From the NCBI GenBank assembly GCA_031264645.1, contig JAISDR010000005.1, positions 1 to 20,333 on the forward strand: a stretch of DNA of 20,333 nucleotides. The letters run 5' to 3'. Shown here piece by piece: positions 1-6,177 of the stretch (position 1 is the first letter of the stretch; each line of letters begins with the position of its first letter). The stretch is from Prevotellaceae bacterium (GTDB lineage: Bacteria > Bacteroidota > Bacteroidia > Bacteroidales > UBA932). Below the pieces are notes generated by a model, which saw only the letters and a list, made by a program, of their open reading frames with translations, made no database searches and was not told the DNA's origin. The position numbers and the translations under genes were made by a program.

Positions 1-20
1 CCGAAGGTCATGCTCATTAG
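1..20 (+). CDS. 3' end of probable RND periplasmic adaptor (CusB/HlyD type), partial
   Basis: In the frame beginning at base 3 the codons read E-G-H-A-H followed by TAG at 18-20. A histidine-containing C-terminal tail is common in metal-efflux periplasmic adaptors, and a CusA-type pump and a TolC-type channel follow on the same strand, so an adaptor is the gene expected here. Only five codons are visible, so this rests on context rather than homology. The alternative is non-coding sequence. Confidence 0.3.
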
Positions 21-53
21 AAATTTTGAATTTTGAATTTTGAATTTTGAATT
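20..53 (+). repeat. Heptad repeat array (TTTTGAA)n, sense orientation
   Basis: This is a run of about 4.5 units of the 7-bp word GAATTTT. The 34 bases are identical to 4889-4922 at the far end of the efflux genes. Bases 28-53 are the exact reverse complement of 606-631, so the four-helix-bundle locus is bracketed by perfect 26-bp inverted repeats. The run begins at the last base of the upstream stop codon. Confidence 0.9.
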
Positions 54-66
54 AATTGGAACAGTC

Positions 67-204
67 ATGAAGAAAGATAAAATAATAAGAGATAAAAGCT
101 TTGCATTTGCATTGAATATCATTGCACTGTATAAAATTTTGATTGTCTCATTCAAAATTCAAAACAAATTCAAAATTCAGAATTCAGAATTCAAAATTAA
201 GTAA
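67..204 (+). pseudogene. Truncated 5' copy of the four-helix-bundle gene, fused to heptad repeat
   Basis: An ATG at 67 opens 26 codons that align without gaps to the start of the intact gene at 214, with conservative differences (K/N, I/V, D/E, I/T). Around base 146 the homology stops and the frame runs into the reverse-oriented heptad array, encoding an FKIQN-rich tail up to TAA at 202-204. The last ~90 residues of the family, including the RSGTSIGANI motif, are missing, so the 45-residue product should not fold as a four-helix bundle. It looks like a paralogue whose 3' part was lost by recombination at the repeat. Confidence 0.75.
150..199 (-). repeat. Degenerate heptad repeat array (TTCAAAA/TTCAGAA)n, reverse orientation
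   Basis: About seven units of the reverse-complement word, some changed to TTCAGAA and one spaced by an extra ACAAA. It lies between the truncated and the intact four-helix-bundle genes and supplies the 3' end of the truncated reading frame. It is less regular than the other three arrays in the window, suggesting it is older or has been rearranged. Confidence 0.85.
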
Positions 205-213
205 TAGTTTATC

Positions 214-570
214 ATGAAGAAAGATAATGTAATAAGAGAAAAAAGTTTTGCATTTGCATTGAATATCATTGCGCTGTATAAAACTTTGATTGAAGAAAAA
301 GAATACGTGTTGTCCAAGCAACTTTTGCGAAGCGGCACAAGTATAGGAGCGAATATTGAGGAATCGACGGCAGCGCAATCTGTAAGCGATTTTATTCATA
401 AACTGTCAATAGCCTCAAAAGAAGCTCGGGAAACAAAATATTGGCTAATGCTTCTGCAACAAAGCCGATTGCTTGATTACGACTATTCTGTTTATTTAAA
501 AGATATAGACGAAATCATCAATATTCTTACGTCGATAATTAAAACAATGCATGAAAGAAATGTCAAATAA
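214..570 (+). CDS. Four-helix-bundle protein (23S rRNA intervening-sequence protein family)
   Basis: The product has 118 residues, the usual size of the family. The motif LLRSGTSIGANIEES (about residues 38-52) followed by DFIHKLSIASKEARETKYWL (about 60-79) is the family signature. Members form small all-helical bundles, often pentameric, and are known from insertions in 23S rRNA genes and, as Avd, from diversity-generating retroelements; neither an rRNA gene nor a reverse transcriptase is present here. The biological role of free-standing members is not established. The ATG at 214 is supported by alignment with the truncated sister copy at 67. The gene sits between a probable adaptor gene and the efflux pump and is flanked by heptad repeats on both sides, so it looks like an insertion into the efflux operon, not a component of it. 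Confidence 0.88.
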   Translation: MKKDNVIREKSFAFALNIIALYKTLIEEKEYVLSKQLLRSGTSIGANIEESTAAQSVSDFIHKLSIASKEARETKYWLMLLQQSRLLDYDYSVYLKDIDEIINILTSIIKTMHERNVK

Positions 571-583
571 TTTAAATTCAAAA

Positions 584-608
584 AATCATGAACGAAGTAT
601 CAAATAAT
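584..608 (+). pseudogene. 3' remnant of another four-helix-bundle copy
   Basis: Bases 584-609 match 548-573, the last codons and stop of the intact gene, at 21 of 26 positions. Read in the matching frame it gives H-E-R-S-I-K-stop against H-E-R-N-V-K-stop. The differences are one synonymous and two conservative changes, as expected of a diverged paralogue and not of random similarity. It is offset by 36 bp and runs straight into a heptad array. Together with the 5' fragment at 67 it may be the other half of one older gene copy split by the intact one, or the product of unequal recombination. Confidence 0.6.
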
Positions 609-631
609 TCAAAATTCAAAATTCAAAATTC
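606..631 (-). repeat. Heptad repeat array (TTCAAAA)n, reverse orientation, upstream of pump gene
   Basis: Twenty-six bases made of just under four units, the exact inverted copy of 28-53. It lies immediately before the GAAGG purine stretch and ATG of the pump gene. In this orientation the repeat has no stop in any frame, so it extends the apparent reading frame of the pump upstream to an ATG at 588. Confidence 0.9.
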
Positions 632-638
632 GAAGGTT

Positions 639-3600
639 ATGTTGAATAAGATAATACATTTTTCGCTGAACAATCGCATGATTGTTCTGGTTGCGTCCCT
701 GCTGCTGATGATGGCAGGATTATATACCGCTTCAAATATGGAAGTTGATGTATTTCCCGACCTTAACGCGCCTACGGTTGTGGTGATGACCGAAGCGAAG
801 GGCATGGCTCCCGAAGAGGTAGAGCGACTTGTAACATTTCCCATAGAAACATCGGTCAACGGAGCGGCGAATGTTCGCAGAGTACGTTCTTCGTCGACCA
901 CCGGATTTTCGGTTGTATGGGTTGAATTTGACTGGAATACGGACATTTACAAGGCTCGACAGACCGTATCCGAAAAGATTTCCGTAATCGGGGACGCCCT
1001 GCCTGCAAACGCCGGAAAGCCGGTCTTGGGACCTCAGTCCTCGATACTTGGCGAGTTGCTGATTGTCGGTTTAACGGCAGACACAACTTCATTGCAGGAA
1101 TTGCGGACGCTGGCTGACTGGACAATACGCCCGCGACTGCTGACAATGGGCGGCGTCGCACAGGTCGCTGTAATAGGCGGTGAAATAAAGGAATACCAGA
1201 TTTTGCTCAATCCCATGAAGATGAAACACTATGGAATCGGATTGAACGAAGTGATGGAGGCAGTCGGCGAAATGAATCAAAACGCTTCGGGAGGAGTGTT
1301 ATACGAATATGGGAATGAGTATATTATACGTGGAATCCTTTCGACTGACAAAGTTTCGGAAATAGGGAAATCCGTTGTCAAAAACATTGACGACGTCCCA
1401 ATACTGCTCGAAAATATTGCCGACGTCAGGACAGGCAACAAATCGCCGAAACTGGGACTTGCGTCGAATCACGGGAAGCCAGCCGTCCTGATGACAGTCA
1501 ACAAGCAGTTGAACACAAGTACCATAGACTTAACTCAGAAGCTGGAACACTCGCTTGCCGAACTGCAAAAGACCCTGCCCGCCGATATCAGGATAAGCAC
1601 GGACGTTTTCAGGCAGGCGCGCTTCATCGAAAATTCGATAAACAATGTGCAGAAAGCTTTGTACGAGGGAGGTATTTTTGTTGTGATTGTGCTGTTCATT
1701 TTCCTGATGAACGTGCGGACAACCCTTATATCGCTTGTGACCATACCCTTATCCCTGCTGGTGTCCGTTTTGGCGTTAAAACTGATGGGATTGACCATCA
1801 ACACAATGAGTTTGGGAGGCATGGCAATTGCTATCGGTTCGCTTGTGGACGACGCCATTGTCGATGTGGAGAATGTGTTCAAGCGGCTTCGGGAAAACAG
1901 GCTTAAACCCGAGGCGGAACAGAAAGGCATTATTGATGTGATATTTGAAGCGTCGAAAGAGGTTCGCATGCCGATACTTAATTCCACGCTTATTATAATA
2001 GCAAGTTTCGTTCCCCTGTTTTTCCTGTCGGGAATGGAAGGCAAAATGCTGGCGCCTCTGGGGATAGCCTTTATCGTGGCTCTGTTTGCTTCCACTGCCG
2101 TAGCGCTCACCCTGACTCCGGTGCTGTGCAGCTATTTACTGAATAAATCGGGAAGAAAAGACGGGAAGCCCGAAAGGGAGCCGTACATAGTCAGGATTTT
2201 AAATAAAGTATACGGGGTAGCGTTGCGATATGCCCTGAATCACAAAACGATAGTCCTGTCGTTTATAGCCGGACTTCTGGTATTGACCCTCGTGATATTT
2301 TCATCGCTCGGGCGCAGTTTCCTTCCATCTTTCAACGAGGGTTCGTTTACCGTAAACGTAAGCACTTTCCCCGGAATTTCGCTCGAAGAATCGGACAGAA
2401 TCGGACAGATGGCTGACAGTATCCTGCTTTCGATTCCTGAAATCCAGACAATCGGTCGCAAGACGGGACGGGCGGAACTCGACGAACACGCTTTCGGAGT
2501 CAATATTTCGGAAATAGAAGCTCCGTTTGTTTTCGGCAAGCGTTCCAAAGACGAGCTGATTGCCGATATGCGCGAGAAACTGAAAGTGCTGCCCGGAGCG
2601 AATATCGAAATAGGACAGCCAATATCGCACCGTATTGACCACATGGTTTCGGGTACAAAATCGAATATCGCCATCAAGCTTTTCGGCAGCGACCTGAACA
2701 GAATGTATGTTCTGGGAAACAGTATCAAGTCTGCTATTCAGAATGTTGAAGGGATTGCCGACCTGAACGTCGAACAGCAGATAGAACGTCCGCAGCTAAA
2801 AATCAAGCCGAAACGCGAACTGCTTGCAAAGTACGGCGTCACTCTGCCGCAGTTTGCCGATATTGTCAATGTCATGCTTGCGGGCGAAACTGTTTCGCAG
2901 GTGTACGAGGATAACAGGGCTTTCGACCTGACTTTGAAGGCGAACGACGAAAGTCGAAGCACAATTTCCGAAATCAGAAACCTGATAATCGACGCAAACG
3001 GGCGCAAGATACCTCTGGAAAATATTGCGGAAATAAGCTCGTCTACAGGTCCAAACACTATCAACAGGGAAAACGTAGTCCGTAAAATAGTAATTTCGGC
3101 AAACGTCGCCGGACGGGATTTGAGAGGCGTCGTTAATGATATTCAGAGCAGGGTAAACGCAAGCATCGTCCTGCCCGAAGGCTATCATATCGAATATGGC
3201 GGTCAGTTCGAGAACGAGCAGGCTGCATCGCGCACACTGTTAATCGCTTCAATATTTGCCATACTGGTGATATTTCTGCTGCTGTTTAACGAATTTAAGA
3301 GCGTGAGCCAGTCGATTGTCCTGCTGCTCAACCTGCCCTTAGCTCTTATCGGCGGAGTTTTCAGCATATATTTCACAAACGGGATACTCAGCATTCCGGC
3401 AATTATCGGTTTCATTTCGCTGTTCGGAATAGCCACCCGCAATGGGATGTTGCTTGTCGACAGGTATAATGCTCTGATAAACGAAGGATTATCCGTCATG
3501 GAAAGCATCATGCAGGGTTCGCTGGACAGGCTGAATCCGATTTTGATGACCGCATTGTGTTCGGCGCTTGCCCTGATACCGCTGGCGCTGAGCGGCGACC

Positions 3601-3740
3601 TGCCCGGAAACGAAATTCAAAGCCCGATGGCGAAAGTGCTGCTTGGCGGACTCTTAACTTCCACGTTTTTAAACGGATTCATTGTCCCCATAATGTATGT
3701 ACTGATAAATAGAAAGAATTTAAATAAAAATAGAGTATGA
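639..3740 (+). CDS. cusA: CusA/CzcA-family heavy-metal efflux RND permease
   Basis: This is an inner-membrane proton-driven pump that moves metal ions from the periplasm or cytoplasm into a tripartite channel. From ATG 639 it has 1033 residues, the usual family size. It starts MLNKIIHFSLNNRM, has the periplasmic start VDVFPDLNAPTVVV, and carries the acidic TM4 motif AIGSLVDDAIVDVENV near residue 400, which holds the proton-relay aspartates. The segment HRIDHMVSG near residue 663 aligns with the cleft region that carries a copper-binding Met in E. coli CusA. An in-frame ATG at 588 would add 17 residues (MNEVSNNSKFKIQNSKV) encoded by a gene remnant and heptad repeat, so 639 is preferred. The gene overlaps the channel gene by 4 bp (ATGA), implying coupled translation. 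Whether Cu/Ag or Zn/Cd/Co/Ni is exported cannot be decided from sequence alone. Confidence 0.93.
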   Translation: MLNKIIHFSLNNRMIVLVASLLLMMAGLYTASNMEVDVFPDLNAPTVVVMTEAKGMAPEEVERLVTFPIETSVNGAANVRRVRSSSTTGFSVVWVEFDWNTDIYKARQTVSEKISVIGDALPANAGKPVLGPQSSILGELLIVGLTADTTSLQELRTLADWTIRPRLLTMGGVAQVAVIGGEIKEYQILLNPMKMKHYGIGLNEVMEAVGEMNQNASGGVLYEYGNEYIIRGILSTDKVSEIGKSVVKNIDDVPILLENIADVRTGNKSPKLGLASNHGKPAVLMTVNKQLNTSTIDLTQKLEHSLAELQKTLPADIRISTDVFRQARFIENSINNVQKALYEGGIFVVIVLFIFLMNVRTTLISLVTIPLSLLVSVLALKLMGLTINTMSLGGMAIAIGSLVDDAIVDVENVFKRLRENRLKPEAEQKGIIDVIFEASKEVRMPILNSTLIIIASFVPLFFLSGMEGKMLAPLGIAFIVALFASTAVALTLTPVLCSYLLNKSGRKDGKPEREPYIVRILNKVYGVALRYALNHKTIVLSFIAGLLVLTLVIFSSLGRSFLPSFNEGSFTVNVSTFPGISLEESDRIGQMADSILLSIPEIQTIGRKTGRAELDEHAFGVNISEIEAPFVFGKRSKDELIADMREKLKVLPGANIEIGQPISHRIDHMVSGTKSNIAIKLFGSDLNRMYVLGNSIKSAIQNVEGIADLNVEQQIERPQLKIKPKRELLAKYGVTLPQFADIVNVMLAGETVSQVYEDNRAFDLTLKANDESRSTISEIRNLIIDANGRKIPLENIAEISSSTGPNTINRENVVRKIVISANVAGRDLRGVVNDIQSRVNASIVLPEGYHIEYGGQFENEQAASRTLLIASIFAILVIFLLLFNEFKSVSQSIVLLLNLPLALIGGVFSIYFTNGILSIPAIIGFISLFGIATRNGMLLVDRYNALINEGLSVMESIMQGSLDRLNPILMTALCSALALIPLALSGDLPGNEIQSPMAKVLLGGLLTSTFLNGFIVPIMYVLINRKNLNKNRV

Positions 3741-4912
3741 AAAATTTATTGATAATAATTGCAATAATGGCGGGCAGTTCCGTATTTGCCCAAAACAGCG
3801 TCGACAGGGCGCTGAGGTCTGTAGAACAGAATAATACCGCTCTGAAGGCGCTGAAGGAAGAGATTGATGCGCAAAAACTGGAAAATAAAACGGGAATTTA
3901 TCTCCCCAATCCCGAGGTCGAGTTTAATTATCTCTGGGGTAATCCGAACAATATCGGAAACAGGAATGATATTGCCGTCAGTCAAACTTTTGATTTTGCC
4001 ACAATTACAGGAATGAAGAGAAAGATTGCCAATAAGCGGAACAGTCTGCTCGAACTTCAGTATAAGTCCGAAAGCTTGAATGTCATGCTGCAGGCGCGAC
4101 AGTACTGTGTGGATTTGATATATTATAACGCTCTGAAACGGGAGCTTGACCTGCGTCTGGAACATGCTGCAACTCTTGCCGACGGATATAAAAACCGTCT
4201 GGAAAAAGGCGATGCAAATATTCTGGAATATAATAAGGTACAGCTAAATCTTGCTGCGGTGAAGGGCGAGATGTCTTCTCTGGAAACGGAACGGAAATCT
4301 GCCCTGGCTGAACTGAAAAGGTTGAATGGCGGCGTCGCTGTGCCGGTAGACGATTCGGAGTATCCGGATGTGAGTTTGCCCGATAATTTTGACGAATGGT
4401 TTGCTCAAGCCGAACAGAAAAATCCGGTCTTGGAATACGTGAAGCAGGAGGTCGAAATAGCTAAAAATCAGGTCTCCCTTAACAGGGCGACGTCCCTGCC
4501 CAGCTTATCCGCCGGCTTTATGCGCGAGAAGGTTGTCGGAGAGGCTTATCAGGGTATTTCCCTCGGTATTTCGATTCCGCTCTGGGAAAACAGGAACAGG
4601 GTGAAGCAGGCAAAAGCGGCGGTCAAAGCCAGCGAGGCAAAGCAGGAAGACAGCCGTTTACAGTTTTACGAGTATCTGAAAAACCTGTACGAAAGGACAA
4701 AAGGACTGGAAGCAACTGCTAATGACTATAAACAGTCCCTGTCCTCGCTCAACAGTACCGGATTGCTGAAAAAGGCTCTCGATGCAGGCGAAATCTCTTT
4801 GCTGGATTATATCGTGGAAATAGGTCTGTACTATAATACTGTCAACCTCAGACTGGAAGCCGAACGCGAATTCCAAAAAACGCTCGCTGAAATTTTGAAT
4901 TTTGAATTTTGA
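3737..4912 (+). CDS. TolC/CusC-type outer-membrane efflux channel
   Basis: The 391-residue product starts with a signal peptide (MKNLLIIIAIMAGSSVFAQ, cleavage probably after FA). It continues as two similar helical halves rich in Leu/Glu/Lys, such as the VEQNNTALKALKEEIDAQKL and VEIAKNQVSLNRATSLPSLS segments. This layout is typical of outer-membrane efflux proteins, which trimerise into a barrel plus periplasmic tunnel and dock with the RND pump. It overlaps the pump gene by 4 bp. The last residues, ILNFEF, and the stop codon are encoded by the heptad array at 4889-4922, so the native C-terminus seems to have been replaced by repeat-derived codons. The rest of the sequence looks intact, so it is probably functional. 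The precise metal substrate is unknown. Confidence 0.88.
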   Translation: MKNLLIIIAIMAGSSVFAQNSVDRALRSVEQNNTALKALKEEIDAQKLENKTGIYLPNPEVEFNYLWGNPNNIGNRNDIAVSQTFDFATITGMKRKIANKRNSLLELQYKSESLNVMLQARQYCVDLIYYNALKRELDLRLEHAATLADGYKNRLEKGDANILEYNKVQLNLAAVKGEMSSLETERKSALAELKRLNGGVAVPVDDSEYPDVSLPDNFDEWFAQAEQKNPVLEYVKQEVEIAKNQVSLNRATSLPSLSAGFMREKVVGEAYQGISLGISIPLWENRNRVKQAKAAVKASEAKQEDSRLQFYEYLKNLYERTKGLEATANDYKQSLSSLNSTGLLKKALDAGEISLLDYIVEIGLYYNTVNLRLEAEREFQKTLAEILNFEF

Positions 4913-4922
4913 ATTTTGAATT
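4889..4922 (+). repeat. Heptad repeat array (TTTTGAA)n at the 3' end of the channel gene
   Basis: Thirty-four bases identical to 20-53 and in the same orientation. The channel gene's last codons and its TGA stop lie within it. The pump and channel genes are therefore flanked by inverted arrays (606-631 and 4889-4922), and the whole region by direct arrays (20-53 and 4889-4922). Confidence 0.9.
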
Positions 4923-4982
4923 GCCTGCGGATGAAAATGAATGTCCGCAGGTAATGCAGGGAGAAAATATAATAAGTACGGG

Positions 4983-5017
4983 AAAAAAAGGGACAGCTAA
5001 ATGCTGTCCTTTTTTAA
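4983..5017 (+). terminator. Rho-independent terminator after the efflux operon
   Basis: The stem GGACAGC (4991-4997) / GCTGTCC (5003-5009) closes a 5-base loop. It is extended by a run of A on the left and six T on the right, so it could work in both directions. A second inverted repeat, CCTGCGGA (4924-4931) / TCCGCAGG (4944-4951), lies just after the channel stop codon but has no T-run. Confidence 0.8.
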
Positions 5018-5154
5018 TAATTGCGGGAGTACGACAAAAATCCTGTTTTTATCGAATTTTACTGCCGTAACCGTTTATCTCCCGTCACCTGTTAAGGTAC
5101 GCGAAATAAATAACATGTAAATATTTAAACGAAGATGCGAGTAGCTCTGAAATA

Positions 5155-5195
5155 GTGTAATCAAATGAGACAAACTTGATTACACCCCTGCGGGG
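5155..5195. repeat. Paired hairpins: GTGTAATCAA stem then CCCC-TGC-GGGG
   Basis: A perfect 10-bp inverted repeat, GTGTAATCAA (5155-5164) / TTGATTACAC (5176-5185), with an 11-base loop, is followed directly by CCCCTGCGGGG. It has no T-run and lies within what looks like degenerate interspersed-repeat sequence. A role as a terminator or protein site is not shown. Confidence 0.5.
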
Positions 5196-5448
5196 CTTAA
5201 CGGCGAGGGTACATTTTCCACACAGGGCGTTGCCACTGTGCTAATGATCTAACTCTTTGACTACGTCGAACTGCGTTTCAGAGTTTTTTCTCAAATCACG
5301 CATCCAATAAACTGTTACATCTTATTTATTTCAATTCCCTAAGCAATGCAATTGGAGTGTACGACAAAATTCCGCATTTCGATTCCCCGTAGAGGATGAA
5401 TATCAATAGAAAAACCATCTCATCTACCTCCCGATGACGATACCGCAG

Positions 5449-5465
5449 GGATTACGAACGGTCAT
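5449..5465 (+). repeat. Degenerate interspersed word, copy 1 (second copy at 5699-5716)
   Basis: GGATTACGAACGGTCAT here and GGATTATGAACCGGTCAT at 5699-5716 differ by one substitution and one inserted base. In the second copy the word leads into the AACTCC palindrome at 5723. In this copy it leads into the 22-bp tandem array. These look like two remnants of one longer interspersed repeat family. Confidence 0.5.
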
Positions 5466-5466
5466 A

Positions 5467-5576
5467 TTATTTTCATCGCAGAGAAAATTTATTTTCATCG
5501 CAGAGAAAATTCATTTCTATCGCAGAGAAAATTTATTTCCATCGCAGAGAAAATTTATTTCTATCTAAGAGAAGGA
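5467..5576 (+). repeat. Five tandem copies of a 22-bp unit
   Basis: Units start at 5467, 5489, 5511, 5533 and 5555. Each consists of TTATTTTCAT or a close variant followed by CGCAGAGAAAAT. The first two copies are identical, and the fifth has diverged (CTAAGAGAAGGA). There is no flanking cas gene and no non-repetitive spacer, so this is a tandem repeat and not a CRISPR array. Confidence 0.9.
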
Positions 5577-5722
5577 TTATCCTTGTTTTCGACACATTCA
5601 GAAGTCGGGGAATGAATCGTTGTCGGGGATAGATTTGACATTCCGGAGTGTTCTATGCGGAAAAAACTGAGCAAAGCAATCCAGAGACCTTGCTGCTCGG
5701 ATTATGAACCGGTCATCTCGTG

Positions 5723-5740
5723 CAACTCCTAACGGAGTTG
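5723..5740. repeat. Isolated AACTCC/GGAGTT palindrome
   Basis: CAACTCC-TAAC-GGAGTTG is the same palindrome family as the four copies inside the foldback element at 5826-6150, with a slightly different centre. It lies about 85 bp upstream of that element and follows the second copy of the GGATTA word. Confidence 0.8.
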
Positions 5741-5825
5741 TGCTGTGTCTATTGCCTTGTTTCTATTGACGTACATCCTGCATTGCTTAACAGGTTTCTA
5801 TTTTATTGATTATATGAATATCTGA

Positions 5826-6150
5826 GTTATACTTCGCGCGGGACAGTTTTGTGTATTTCAGTTAAACTCCGTAAGGAGTTTAAGATTGATAACCCCGTGC
5901 AAGCGGAGCGTAGCTCGGGGTTTAGCGTACACCTCTCCTCCACAACTCCGTAAGGAGTTGAATGGCATCGTCGATAGATTGATCCATCAATGGGAGAAGG
6001 GGTTGAACTCCTTACGGAGTTCCAACGGAACTTGGACAGTTTACCCGAGCTGCGCTCCGCTTGCACGGGGTATCCAAATTCAACTCCTTACGGAGTTTAA
6101 CAGCCGCAATAATGAAGCAATTCACAAAACCACTCCGCGCAAAGTATAAC
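5826..6150. mobile_element. Foldback (MITE-like) element of nested palindromes, no transposase
   Basis: The ends are imperfect terminal inverted repeats: bases 5826-5859 match the complement of 6117-6150 at 27 of 34 positions, both beginning GTTATACTT. Inside, in mirror order, are AACTCCGTAAGGAGTT palindromes (5862-5883, 5943-5960), a GC-rich block CCCCGTGCAAGCGGAGCG (from about 5894), the centre ATTGAT-CC-ATCAAT (5978-5991), then the reversed palindromes (6005-6022, 6082-6097) around a reversed GC block (about 6045-6070). It has no coding capacity and no clear target duplication. It resembles REP- or MITE-type elements that would depend on a transposase elsewhere. Confidence 0.75.
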
Positions 6151-6177
6151 TAATTCTATTCTATTGAATATTTTACA

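Larger units (their letters stand above)
4923..6177. other. Gene-free convergent intergenic region rich in repeats
   Basis: About 1.25 kb separates the 3' ends of the channel gene (+) and pbpC (-). I see no credible gene. It contains the terminator, a hairpin at 5155-5185, a degenerate 17-18-bp repeated word (5449-5465 and 5699-5716), a 22-bp tandem array (5467-5576), an isolated palindrome (5723-5740) and a foldback element (5826-6150). The short open frames across 5827-6149 on both strands are products of the inverted repeat. Confidence 0.8.

Noticed and set aside
214..570. Avd component of a diversity-generating retroelement
   Set aside because: The protein belongs to the same broad family, but no reverse transcriptase, template repeat or variable target gene is in the window.
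588..638. N-terminal extension of the pump from ATG 588
   Set aside because: The 17 residues derive from a gene remnant and the heptad array; homologues start at the MLNKII position.
5467..5576. Possible CRISPR array
   Set aside because: The 22-bp units are directly adjacent with no spacers and no cas genes are present.
5827..6149. Two open frames on opposite strands (79 and 87 codons)
   Set aside because: They fall entirely in the foldback element, are near mirror images of each other and carry no domain; the symmetry of the DNA explains them.
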